Of a DNA stretch of 64,000 nt, positions 1 through 8,482 are shown piece by piece (position 1 is the first letter of the stretch; every line of letters starts with the position of its first letter). Origin of the DNA: Bradyrhizobium nivariense. Its GTDB lineage: Bacteria > Pseudomonadota > Alphaproteobacteria > Rhizobiales > Xanthobacteraceae. Position numbers and translations under genes: made by a program. The notes below the pieces were generated by a model. It was not told the origin of the DNA, searched no databases, and worked only from the letters and a program-made list of their open reading frames with translations. The DNA lies in NCBI RefSeq assembly GCF_029846715.1, contig NZ_JARVWW010000013.1, positions 124,001 to 188,000 on the forward strand, in the 5' to 3' direction.

Positions 1-230
1 TCGATCGGCTTGCCGAGCACGGTGGACCCGAATTCCTCCACCGCCATTTTCGCGGCCTCCACGGAGCCCGGCCCGCTGTTGTCGCGGCCCCAGCTCGACA
101 GATCCGTCAGCACGCCGATCCGGACCGTGTCGTCGGAGATTTGCGCGTTCGCAACGCTGGTCATGGCAGCCGAAGTCATGGCAGCCGAAGTCATGGCCGC
201 GAGCATGGCGCAGGCCAAAAACCCTCTCAT
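1..230 (-). CDS. ABC transporter substrate-binding protein, branched-chain amino acid type (5' part only)
   Basis: The reading frame starts at ATG 230 and leaves the window at base 1, so only about 76 residues are visible. A signal peptide (MRGFLACAMLAA..., small residues, cleavage after VANAQ) is followed by a mature start with TVRIGVLTDLSSWGRDN and then GSVEAAKMAVEEFG. That is the usual N-terminus of Peripla_BP_6/LivK-like periplasmic binding proteins, which deliver branched-chain amino acids, amides or aromatic acids to an ABC importer. AGAGGGA lies about 6 bases before the ATG. The signal peptide contains a 15-bp tandem duplication encoding a repeated MTSAA. The ligand cannot be told from this fragment, and any permease genes lie outside the window. 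Confidence 0.82.
   Translation of the reverse strand, partial: MRGFLACAMLAAMTSAAMTSAAMTSVANAQISDDTVRIGVLTDLSSWGRDNSGPGSVEAAKMAVEEFGSTVLGKPI
161..205. repeat. 15-bp tandem repeat inside a signal peptide
   Basis: Two identical 15-bp units (161-175 and 176-190, tcatggcagccgaag) are followed by a diverged third (191-205). The unit is a multiple of three, so it adds five residues per copy (Met-Thr-Ser-Ala-Ala on the minus strand) to the signal peptide of the binding protein without breaking the frame. It looks like recent slippage. Confidence 0.85.
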
Positions 231-283
231 CGTCGTTCCCTCTCTTTTATAGGCCGCTTGGCGCAGTCGGTTATTCTGGAGAT

Positions 284-320
284 AAATTAGATATTAGCGA
301 ATAGGTTTGTCAATGACAAA
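284..320 (-). promoter_or_regulatory. Putative promoter and overlapping palindromic operator for the binding-protein gene
   Basis: On the minus strand TTGACA (314-309) stands upstream of an AT-rich stretch with TAATTT (289-284), a long 19-base spacing but a plausible sigma-70 type promoter. A perfect interrupted palindrome, TTTGTCA-A-TGACAAA (306-320), overlaps the -35. Its shape (TTGTCA/TGACAA) resembles operators of GntR-family (FCD) repressors. No regulator gene is visible beside it. Confidence 0.35.
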
Positions 321-395
321 TCAGACGTCGGGGTGGGTTCCGCGCTCGCCGCGACGATGTCGCGGAGACATCGCGCGCACCTGCTTCAACCCACC

Positions 396-482
396 CGTCA
401 TTGCGAGGAGCCCTTGCGACGAGGCAATCCAGACTGTCTGTGCCGAAGAATTCCGGATTGCGTCGCTGCGCCCGCAATGACG
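396..482. repeat. Palindromic intergenic repeat (Bradyrhizobium type)
   Basis: Perfect 10-bp outer arms, cgtcattgcg (396-405) and cgcaatgacg (473-482), enclose inner inverted arms gcaatcc (423-429) and ggattgc (455-461). The whole unit can fold into one long hairpin. Elements starting with cgtcattgcgagga are common between genes in Bradyrhizobium. It occupies most of the 370-bp gap 231-600; the rest of that gap holds no supported gene. Confidence 0.75.
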
Positions 483-600
483 GATGTAGAAGCCGCGACG
501 CGAAAATCTCCCGGCGTGATCCAGAAGAGGCGACACGTCCGCAGGTTGCAACCGCCATCGTGATTGGCCATGATGCCGCCCAGGAATCTTGGGGCATGGC

Positions 601-1902
601 ATGACGGCAGCATCGGGGGTCTCCGCGGCGGCGGAGAAATCGAGGACGGCGCATGTGGTGTGGGCGAGCGCGCTCGGCACCGCGATCGAGTGGTACGATT
701 TTCTGATCTACGGCACGGCAGCGGCGCTGGTGCTGAACAAGCTGTTCTTCCCGAGCTTCGATCCCTTCGTCGGCACGCTGGCCGCGTTCTCGACCTATGC
801 GGTCGGCTTCGTCGCGCGCCCGATCGGCGGCGCCATCATCGGGCACTATGGCGACCGGCTCGGACGCAAGAAAATGCTGGTCGCGACCATGATCGCGATG
901 GGGCTCGGCACCTTCCTGATCGGCTGCCTGCCGACCTACAGCCAGATCGGCGTCTGGGCGCCGATCTTCCTGGTCATCCTGCGCTTCGTCCAGGGCATCG
1001 GACTCGGTGGCGAGTGGAGCGGCGCCGTGGTCATGGTGGCCGAGCACGCCGGCAATCGCCGCGGCTTCTATGGCAGTCTGGTGCAGATCGGCTTTCCCGT
1101 CGGCGTCGCCGCCTCCACCGGCATTTTTGGTCTGATGACGAAACTGCCCGAAGCGGATTTCCTCAGCTGGGGCTGGCGCGTGCCGTTCCTGATCAGCATT
1201 CTGCTCGTCGGCGTCGGCTTCATCGTGCGGCTGAAACTCGCGGAGACGCCGCACTTCAAGGAGGTGGTCGAGCGCAAGGAGGTGCTGGCGCAGCCGGTGC
1301 TGGAAGTCCTGCGGCGCGACTGGCGCAGCTTCCTGCTCGCGGTCGGCATCACGGTTTCCGAGGTGGGGCTCGCTTATCTCCTCACCGTCTTCACCGTGGT
1401 CTATACCACGGCGCAGCTCGGCCTGCCGCGGCAGGTGATCCTGGATGCGGTGGTCTATGCCGCACTCGTCGAGCTCGGGACGCTGCCGCTCGCCGGCTGG
1501 CTGTCCGACATTTTTGGCCGCAAGGCGCTGTATCTCGCCGGCGGCGTGTTCTCGGTGGCGCTGGCGTTTCCGTTGTTCTGGTTCCTTGACACCAGGGAGC
1601 CGGCGCTGATCACGCTCGCGCTCGTCGTCACGATGACACTGACGCATGCGCTGCTGTTCGGGCCGAAGGCCGCCTTCATGCCGGAGCTGTTCCGCACCCA
1701 GGTGCGCTACAGCGGTGCATCGCTGGGAGCCAACGTTGCCGCCGCGCTCAGTGGCGGCTTCTCGCCGCTGATTGCGACCGCACTGCTCGCATGGGCCGGC
1801 TCGTACTGGGCGGTGTCGGTCTACATCATCGCGCTGTCGATCATCACGATCATCGCGACCCTGATGGCGCCGGAGACGGCGCGCGATACGCTGAGATCGT
1901 AA
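601..1902 (+). CDS. MFS transporter, metabolite:H+ symporter (MHS) family
   Basis: A 433-residue inner-membrane protein of the size and pattern of MHS-family proton symporters (ShiA/ProP/KgtP relatives) that import small organic acids, betaines or aromatic acids. The first membrane segment carries the family-typical ASALGTAIEWYDFLIYG, the loop 2-3 motif is GDRLGRKK, and GIGLGGEWSGAV follows in segment 4. The ATG at 601 is preferred over an in-frame TTG at 589 because GGGG (591-594) sits 6 bases upstream. The gene ends only 6 bp from the converging GH79 gene. Substrate unknown. Confidence 0.88.
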   Translation: MTAASGVSAAAEKSRTAHVVWASALGTAIEWYDFLIYGTAAALVLNKLFFPSFDPFVGTLAAFSTYAVGFVARPIGGAIIGHYGDRLGRKKMLVATMIAMGLGTFLIGCLPTYSQIGVWAPIFLVILRFVQGIGLGGEWSGAVVMVAEHAGNRRGFYGSLVQIGFPVGVAASTGIFGLMTKLPEADFLSWGWRVPFLISILLVGVGFIVRLKLAETPHFKEVVERKEVLAQPVLEVLRRDWRSFLLAVGITVSEVGLAYLLTVFTVVYTTAQLGLPRQVILDAVVYAALVELGTLPLAGWLSDIFGRKALYLAGGVFSVALAFPLFWFLDTREPALITLALVVTMTLTHALLFGPKAAFMPELFRTQVRYSGASLGANVAAALSGGFSPLIATALLAWAGSYWAVSVYIIALSIITIIATLMAPETARDTLRS

Positions 1903-1908
1903 GAGCCG

Positions 1909-3447
1909 CTACCGGCAGGCAGGATTCGCGGCTGCTGGAAATACCAGGAAGGTGATGGTCGCCGGTGCAAGCCGGATCGCTCCCGCAGCTGCTGCGCGCC
2001 GCCCAAGTCGCGGCAATTCGTCATCGACACTCAGCGCGAGCGCCTTGCCGTTCAGCTGCACGGTCGCGCCTTGCAGCCGCGTCGCATGCAACGTGTAACG
2101 CTCGGCGGGATGTGACAGCGTCAAGGTCGATGATGCATGCCGCGACGCGTTGATCGCAAGCACGGACACGGCGCCCCGCATGCCCGGATGGCAATGCGCA
2201 TAGAGATGGAGATCAGGTGCTGCGCCTGCATTCGCATCGAGCACGATCGTTCCCATCAGCCGGTGCCAGAGCAGCGCAGCCCAATAATTCGGACGCGGAC
2301 GGAACGTCCCTTCGTCGAGCAGGCCATAGTCGCTGGCGGCCAAGGTGTTGTGCATCACGACCTGGACGCCGGTCCTTGCCAGGCGCCCGAGCTGGTCGAG
2401 ATAGCGGAACGTGTCGAGAAAAGTTGCATCCCAGCGGTTGCCGCCGCAGGCCGCATTCGCCGTCTCCGTCAGCCAGATCGGCTTGTCCGGCTCGAATGCG
2501 TCGCGCAGGGCCCGATAGGTCGCGAGCGTCGCATCGGTGCGGGCCAGCCATTGCCCGGAGAGCGCCAGGGTGGGATCATCGCGGCCGCCGCAACGCGGCG
2601 AGATCGTGTTGTAGTGATGATAGGAGAAGCGATCCACGCCGGGGCCCGATGCGGCAAGCAGATCACGCGTGGTGATGCCCGACCCGGATGGCGACGGCAC
2701 ATCGCCGACCGAACCCGGACCGACGATCAGCGTCTCCGGCGCGGCGCGCCGTATCCATTCGCGAAAGATCTTGAAGTCCCGGCCATAAGTGGTCGGCTTA
2801 TATCCGAGCGGCGCGCCGTTCGTCGCAAGCGTCGGCTCGTTCATGAATTCAACGGCCGCGATGTGGCCGCCCAGCGAACGCGTCGTATCGATCAGGCGTT
2901 GCGCCTGATCCGTCTTCCACACGCCATCCGCATCGCGGCTGCCGGCACTGATCGCGAAGGAGGTGACGATTTGCGCATCGACCGCGTGTGCAAAATCGAT
3001 GACGCCGCGCCACTGTTGACGGCTGAGCACGGAGTCGAATCCCGGCGGTGGCTTGCCCGGGGCACGGTCTGTGTCGGCAAGGAACGTCGCATTGGCCCAG
3101 GTGCCGCTCACGCGCAGATAGGCCGGCGACAACGCCGCCGCGAGCAGGCGGAGCCTCGCATTGGCAAGATCTATCGGCGGTCTCGCGCTGTATCGATCCC
3201 GTTCATCGAGCGTGCGCATCGTTCGCGGATAGGGTTTCCAGAACCGCCCACCGGTCACCTCCACTATCTCGATGTTGTAGGATTGAAAGCGCGCATCGAT
3301 CGAGCCGATCGCCTCCAGTTCCGCGGGCGCGATCGCCACATCGCCGGCGTGCGCCGCGCACAGCCTCGCGGCAGCGAGCAGCGCAATTGTCGTCGCGCCA
3401 GCTGCGCGAAGGAGCCCGCACCATCGAAGCCACCGCATTGTATGCAT
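1909..3447 (-). CDS. Secreted glycoside hydrolase family 79 protein (heparanase/beta-glucuronidase-like)
   Basis: A 512-residue protein with an N-terminal signal sequence (MRWLRWCGLLRAAG...ALLAAARLCAAHA). The catalytic (beta/alpha)8 domain shows YLRVSGTWAN, the acid/base motif EFMNEP (Glu about residue 204) and the nucleophile motif IWLTETANAACGG (Glu about 328). Downstream come GVQVVMHNTLAASDYGLLD and PRPNYWAALLWHRLMG, which match the heparanase pattern closely, then a beta-sandwich tail. GH79 enzymes release uronic acids from glycosaminoglycans or plant/fungal glucuronides. The start could be ATG 3447 or 3438 (AAGAAGG and GCAGGA upstream); TTG 3489 lengthens the leader without need. The gene is isolated between an MFS transporter and an ABC operon. 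Confidence 0.8.
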   Translation of the reverse strand: MHTMRWLRWCGLLRAAGATTIALLAAARLCAAHAGDVAIAPAELEAIGSIDARFQSYNIEIVEVTGGRFWKPYPRTMRTLDERDRYSARPPIDLANARLRLLAAALSPAYLRVSGTWANATFLADTDRAPGKPPPGFDSVLSRQQWRGVIDFAHAVDAQIVTSFAISAGSRDADGVWKTDQAQRLIDTTRSLGGHIAAVEFMNEPTLATNGAPLGYKPTTYGRDFKIFREWIRRAAPETLIVGPGSVGDVPSPSGSGITTRDLLAASGPGVDRFSYHHYNTISPRCGGRDDPTLALSGQWLARTDATLATYRALRDAFEPDKPIWLTETANAACGGNRWDATFLDTFRYLDQLGRLARTGVQVVMHNTLAASDYGLLDEGTFRPRPNYWAALLWHRLMGTIVLDANAGAAPDLHLYAHCHPGMRGAVSVLAINASRHASSTLTLSHPAERYTLHATRLQGATVQLNGKALALSVDDELPRLGRRAAAAGAIRLAPATITFLVFPAAANPACR

Positions 3448-3521
3448 GTCCTGCCGCCTTCTTATGCGTCTTGCCAAATCCAAATGCATCGGCCCGAACC
3501 ATTAGCCCCGTTTATATCGCG

Positions 3522-3546
3522 AATTTTTACTTCCAATTTTACTTCG
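3522..3546. repeat. Tandem 12/13-bp AT-rich repeat in the promoter region of the ABC/Mo-hydroxylase operon
   Basis: aatttttacttcc (3522-3534) is directly followed by aattttacttcg (3535-3546), about 96 bp upstream of the binding-protein start and in the gap shared with the divergent GH79 gene. It may be a regulator site or an UP-element-like stretch. The LysR protein 10 kb downstream is the only nearby candidate regulator. Confidence 0.4.
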
Positions 3547-3641
3547 CAAAGTTCCGCCCATAGCCTCATGCGCAATCGATCATATCGCAGCCGGTCAATG
3601 GCGATCGGTGCGAGCGTTCATCGTAACCAACGAGGGTTGCC

Positions 3642-5003
3642 ATGCTTGACAGGGATAAGCGGACATCCACTTCCGTTTCAACGGGAACGGAAGCCGAAGC
3701 GGACGTCAGGTCGACCAAAAAGCTGAGCCGGCGCACGCTGTTGAAGGGCGCCGCCGCGGTCGCGGGTGCAGCCGCAGGGTCGGACGCGATCCGCGGATTC
3801 CCGACCATCTGGGCGCAGGAGATCAAGGACATCGAGCTGCGTCATGTCGGCGTGTCCTATTCGGTGGTGAAGGCGATCGGCGACCAGGCCGCCAAGGATC
3901 TTGGCTTCAAGGTGACGATGCAGAACCTCGACACCTCCGCCGCCATCAACCGCTTCATAAGTCAGCCTAATACGGTCGATATCGCCGACCTCGAGGGCTG
4001 GCAGGCGAAGCTCGCCGCCAAGCGCGGCGTGATCCAGGGCATCGAGGTCAAGAAGGTCAAGGAGTTCGACAGCATCCTGCCGATCTTCACCAAGGGCGAG
4101 ATCGACGGCCACAAGATCCCGCGCCAGGGCATCTCGCCCTACGAGGCGATGTATATCGCCAAGCCCGATTCGACCGATTTGAACGACGGCGTCACCGAAT
4201 GGGCGACCTTCCTGCCGCAGGTCTACAACGCCGACTCCATCGGCTATCGGCCCGACCTCGTCGGTTATGAAGTGACCGAGTGGAAGGATCTGATCGATCC
4301 CAAATTCAAAGGCAAGGCCGCGATCCTCGACGTGCCCGCGATCGGCATCATGGACGCGGCGCTCTGCTTCGAGAGCGCGGGCCTGATCAAGTATGGCAAC
4401 AAGGGCAACATGACCAAGGAAGAGATCGACTTCACCTGCAACAAGCTGATCGAGCTGAAGAAGCAGGGCCAGTTCCGCGCGACCTGGACCACCTTCGATC
4501 AGTCCGTGCAGCTGATGGCGGCAGGCGAAGTGGTCATCCAGTCGATGTGGTCGCCGGCGGTCGCCGCGGTACGCGTGAAGGAAATCCCCTGCGTCTACGC
4601 GCCGGTCAACATCAAGAACGGCAAGGAAGGCTATCGCGGCTGGTGCAATGGCATGGGCCTGATGAAGCACCTCTCCGGCAAGAAGCTGGACGCCGCCTAC
4701 GAATATCTCAACTGGTATCTGTCGGGCTGGCAGGGCGGCTTCGTCGCGCGCTATGGCTATTACAGCCCGGTGCCGTCGACCGCGAAGAAATTCCTTACGC
4801 CGGCCGAATGGGCGTTCTGGTACGAGGGCCAGCCCGCGCCGGAGGTGGTCAACGATCCCTACGGTGTGCCGATGGAGAAGACCGGCACCAAGCGCGACGG
4901 CGGCTCCTTCCTCGATCGCGTCAAGAACATCTCCTGCTGGAACACGCTGATGGACGAAGCCGCCTACATGAACAAGCGCTGGAACGACTTCAAGGTGGCG
5001 TGA
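3642..5003 (+). CDS. Tat-exported ABC substrate-binding protein, spermidine/putrescine (PotD) type
   Basis: A 453-residue periplasmic binding protein. The long N-region carries a twin-arginine signal, KLSRRTLLKGAAAVAGAAAG (about residues 28-47), so it is probably exported folded. The mature part has the extracellular solute-binding (PotD/SBP_bac_8-like) pattern: DTSAAINRFISQPNTVDIAD, LPQVYNADSIGYRPDLVG, GIMDAALCFES and a C-terminal EYLNWYLSGWQGG. GAGGG (about 3631) precedes the ATG. It heads a tight operon with two permeases, an ATPase and a molybdenum hydroxylase, which suggests that it captures the substrate oxidised by the latter. The ligand need not be a polyamine. Confidence 0.88.
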   Translation: MLDRDKRTSTSVSTGTEAEADVRSTKKLSRRTLLKGAAAVAGAAAGSDAIRGFPTIWAQEIKDIELRHVGVSYSVVKAIGDQAAKDLGFKVTMQNLDTSAAINRFISQPNTVDIADLEGWQAKLAAKRGVIQGIEVKKVKEFDSILPIFTKGEIDGHKIPRQGISPYEAMYIAKPDSTDLNDGVTEWATFLPQVYNADSIGYRPDLVGYEVTEWKDLIDPKFKGKAAILDVPAIGIMDAALCFESAGLIKYGNKGNMTKEEIDFTCNKLIELKKQGQFRATWTTFDQSVQLMAAGEVVIQSMWSPAVAAVRVKEIPCVYAPVNIKNGKEGYRGWCNGMGLMKHLSGKKLDAAYEYLNWYLSGWQGGFVARYGYYSPVPSTAKKFLTPAEWAFWYEGQPAPEVVNDPYGVPMEKTGTKRDGGSFLDRVKNISCWNTLMDEAAYMNKRWNDFKVA

Positions 5004-5028
5004 AACCTGCTTTCCCTGACCTAACGAA

Positions 5029-5055
5029 GCACCGGCGCGTGACGTGCGCCGGTGC
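5029..5055 (+). other. Strong stem-loop between binding protein and first permease gene
   Basis: gcaccggcgc (5029-5038) and gcgccggtgc (5046-5055) form a perfect 10-bp GC-rich stem with a 7-base loop, 25 bases after the stop codon. No T-run follows, so it looks like an mRNA-stabilising or partial-termination hairpin rather than a full terminator. Such hairpins let binding proteins be made in excess over permeases. It also argues against GTG 5044, which falls in the loop, as the permease start. Confidence 0.75.
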
Positions 5056-5085
5056 GAGAACGCCGACTTCGAGGCATTCGTCACT

Positions 5086-5964
5086 ATGCAGCCCAGTCCA
5101 AATCCATCGCGCGCAAATATTGCCGGCTGGCTTTATGTGTCGCCGCTGATAGCGGTGCTCCTGCCGTTCTTCGTGGCGCCGATCCTGGTCGTGCTGGCCG
5201 CGAGCTTCTTTGCCACCGACGGTTTTGGCGGGCTGACGCCGGGCTTCACGCTCGCGAGCTATGTCGAGGTGCTGCATTCGACGCTGACGCTGAAGCTCTA
5301 TCTGGCGACGATCAAGTTCACGGCCCTGACCTGGATCTTCACGCTGATTATCGGCTTTTTCGTCGCCTATTTCCTGGTGTTTCATGTCCGTAACCAGTTG
5401 CTCGCGATCGGCCTGTTCCTGCTGTGCACGGTGCCGTTCTGGACCTCGAACATCATCCGGATGATCTCCTGGATCCCGCTGCTCGGCAAGGAAGGCTTGA
5501 TCAATCAGGCGCTGCTGGGAATGGGCGTGATCCGCCAGCCGCTGGAAGTGCTGCTGTTCTCGGACCTCGCGGTGGTCATCGCCTATGTCCACCAGCTCAC
5601 CATCTTCATGATCGTGCCGATCTTCAACTCCATGGCGCGGATCGACAAGAAGCTGATCGAGGCCGCGATCGACGCCGGCGCCAGCCGTTTCGACATCATG
5701 CGGCTGATCGTGGTGCCGATGTCCAAGAGCGGCATCGCGCTGGGCACCATCTTCGTGGTCTCGATCGTGATGGGCGACTTCTTCGTGGTCAAGGTGATGT
5801 CCGGTGGCGGCTCGGCCTCGGTGGTGAGCGCGTTCTACGAGGACATCGGCGTGCTGCAATATCCGACCGCGGCCGCGAGCGCGGTGTTGCTGACGCTAGT
5901 GCTGGTCGCGATCGTCTCGCTGATCCTGCGCACCGTCGACATCCGGCAGGAGATCACGCGATGA
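5086..5964 (+). CDS. ABC transporter permease, PotB type
   Basis: A 292-residue inner-membrane permease of the spermidine/putrescine-like importer encoded here. The N-terminal segment is GWLYVSPLIAVLLPFFVAPI; further membrane segments follow. The cytoplasmic EAA loop that docks on the ATPase is LIEAAIDAGASRFDIMRLIV (about residues 189-208). The ATG at 5086 is chosen because the in-frame GTG at 5044 lies in the intergenic hairpin and adds a non-conserved leader. The stop overlaps the next start (ATGA at 5961-5964), implying translational coupling. Confidence 0.88.
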   Translation: MQPSPNPSRANIAGWLYVSPLIAVLLPFFVAPILVVLAASFFATDGFGGLTPGFTLASYVEVLHSTLTLKLYLATIKFTALTWIFTLIIGFFVAYFLVFHVRNQLLAIGLFLLCTVPFWTSNIIRMISWIPLLGKEGLINQALLGMGVIRQPLEVLLFSDLAVVIAYVHQLTIFMIVPIFNSMARIDKKLIEAAIDAGASRFDIMRLIVVPMSKSGIALGTIFVVSIVMGDFFVVKVMSGGGSASVVSAFYEDIGVLQYPTAAASAVLLTLVLVAIVSLILRTVDIRQEITR

Positions 5965-6851
5965 GCGCGGTCTTGGTCGACATGCCCGAGACCGTTGCGC
6001 CGGCAACGACCAAAGCGATCGCGCCGAGCAAGGGCGGTCGTCCCTGGACCTTCTACGTTCTCGCGATGCTGTTTGCGCTCTATGTGCTCGCGCTCTACGG
6101 CCCGATGTTCTGCATCTACATCCTGTCATTTCAGGATATCCGCGGCGGCCTCGTGTTCCCGATGAAGGGGCAGTCGATGCACTGGTTCGTGGATCTCTTC
6201 ACCCAGGTGCGGACCGGTGACGTCAAGGGCTCGTTCGACCGCTCGATCAAGCTCGCCGTCATCGTCACCATCATCACGGTGGTGGTCTCGTTCCTCGCCG
6301 GGCTCGGCTTTCGCAAGCGCTTTCGGGGCGACACCGCTGTGTTCTACATGATGATCGGAAGCCTGGTCGCGCCGGGTCTCGTGCTCGGCCTTGGCACTGG
6401 CCTGCTGTTCCAGGCGCTCGGGCTCAATGCGAGCTGGTACACCTCGGCGCTGGGTGCGCAGCTGTCCTGGACGCTGCCCTTCGGCGTGCTGGTGATGTTC
6501 GCGGTGATGTCGCGCTTCGATCACGTCTGGGAGGAGGCGGCTTACGATCTCGGCGCCAGCCGCTGGCAGTCGATCCGACTGGTGATGATCCCGGTGCTCG
6601 CGCCCGGCCTGGTTGCGGTGGCACTGTTCGGCTTCACGCTGTCTTATGATGAGTTCGCGCGCAGTCTCCAGACCGCGGGCTCGCTCAACACGCTGCCGCT
6701 CGAGATCTGGAGCATGACGCTGAACGTCACCTCGCCGTCGCTCTACGCGCTCGGCACGGTGACGACCATCGTCTCCTTCATCGTCATCGGCGCGAGCCTG
6801 GGCAGCATCGTGCTGATCCAGAAGAAACGCGGCAGCCGTACAAAGGGTTGA
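5961..6851 (+). CDS. ABC transporter permease, PotC type
   Basis: The second permease of the importer, 296 residues. A short cytoplasmic head (MSAVLVDMPETVAP...) leads into WTFYVLAMLFALYVLALYG and about five more membrane helices. The EAA loop reads WEEAAYDLGASRWQSIRLVM, and the last helix region holds FTLSYDEFARSLQTAG, a PotC/PotI-like feature. Its ATG overlaps the stop of the preceding permease by 4 bp, and the ATPase gene starts 7 bp after its stop. The same frame stays open upstream inside the first permease gene, but that part has no membrane character and is a shadow. Confidence 0.88.
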   Translation: MSAVLVDMPETVAPATTKAIAPSKGGRPWTFYVLAMLFALYVLALYGPMFCIYILSFQDIRGGLVFPMKGQSMHWFVDLFTQVRTGDVKGSFDRSIKLAVIVTIITVVVSFLAGLGFRKRFRGDTAVFYMMIGSLVAPGLVLGLGTGLLFQALGLNASWYTSALGAQLSWTLPFGVLVMFAVMSRFDHVWEEAAYDLGASRWQSIRLVMIPVLAPGLVAVALFGFTLSYDEFARSLQTAGSLNTLPLEIWSMTLNVTSPSLYALGTVTTIVSFIVIGASLGSIVLIQKKRGSRTKG

Positions 6852-6858
6852 GCTGGGA

Positions 6859-7965
<1,107 letters not shown>

Positions 7966-7994
7966 GAGAGCCGTCGCGCACAGGGAGTTCGATC

Positions 7995-8480
7995 GTGCAG
8001 ATATCCTTCACACTCAACGGACGGCCAACCACTGTCGATGTCGAGCCGGCGACGCTCGTCGCCGAGCTGCTGCGCGAGCGGCTCAACCTCACCGGCACTC
8101 ATATTGGCTGCGACACCAGCCAGTGCGGTGCCTGCGTGGTGCATCTCAATGGCTTGCCGGTGAAAAGCTGCACGCTGCTGGCACCCGCGCTCGACGGCGC
8201 GACGTTGCTCACCATTGAAGGTCTCCAGGGCGCACCTGGTTCGAACCGGCTGCATCCGATGCAGGAGGCGTTTCGCGAGCATCACGGCCTGCAATGCGGC
8301 TTTTGCACGCCCGGCATGCTGATGACCGCCGTGGCGCTTGCAGCGGAGAAGCCGGGCCTGACGGAGGCCGATGTCCGTCACGGCCTCGAAGGCAACATCT
8401 GCCGCTGCACCGGCTACCAGAACATCGTCGTCTCGGTGATGGCAGGCGCTGCCGCCATGAACGCCGCCAAGGGAGAGTGA
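7995..8480 (+). CDS. Molybdenum hydroxylase 2Fe-2S subunit (CoxS type)
   Basis: A 161-residue small subunit that carries two 2Fe-2S clusters and passes electrons from the molybdenum site to FAD. The ferredoxin-like domain has C39, C44, C47 and C59 (GCDTSQCGAC...C). The helical domain has C101, C104, C136 and C138 (CGFCTPGM and CRCTGYQNI). The start is GTG with GGGAG 7 bases upstream. The gene order S-L-M matches form II CO-dehydrogenase-like operons, not the M-S-L order of true CO dehydrogenase. Confidence 0.92.
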   Translation: MQISFTLNGRPTTVDVEPATLVAELLRERLNLTGTHIGCDTSQCGACVVHLNGLPVKSCTLLAPALDGATLLTIEGLQGAPGSNRLHPMQEAFREHHGLQCGFCTPGMLMTAVALAAEKPGLTEADVRHGLEGNICRCTGYQNIVVSVMAGAAAMNAAKGE

Positions 8481-8482
8481 CC

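Noticed and set aside
310..1647. 445-codon open frame on the minus strand
   Set aside because: It lies antisense to the MFS gene, has His/Arg/Asp-rich low-complexity composition typical of GC-rich shadow frames, and shows no motif or RBS.
2137..3726. 529-codon plus-strand open frame
   Set aside because: Antisense to the GH79 gene, whose catalytic motifs are clear; Arg-rich shadow without family features.
5424..5960. N-terminal extension of the second permease gene
   Set aside because: The frame is open, but the residues are polar and unrelated to permeases, and the region already encodes the first permease. ATG 5961 with a 4-bp overlap is the real start.
8294..8482. Upstream extension of the molybdenum hydroxylase large subunit
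   Set aside because: It overlaps the iron-sulfur subunit gene and is Arg-rich noise; GGGAG before ATG 8483 and family alignment set the start.
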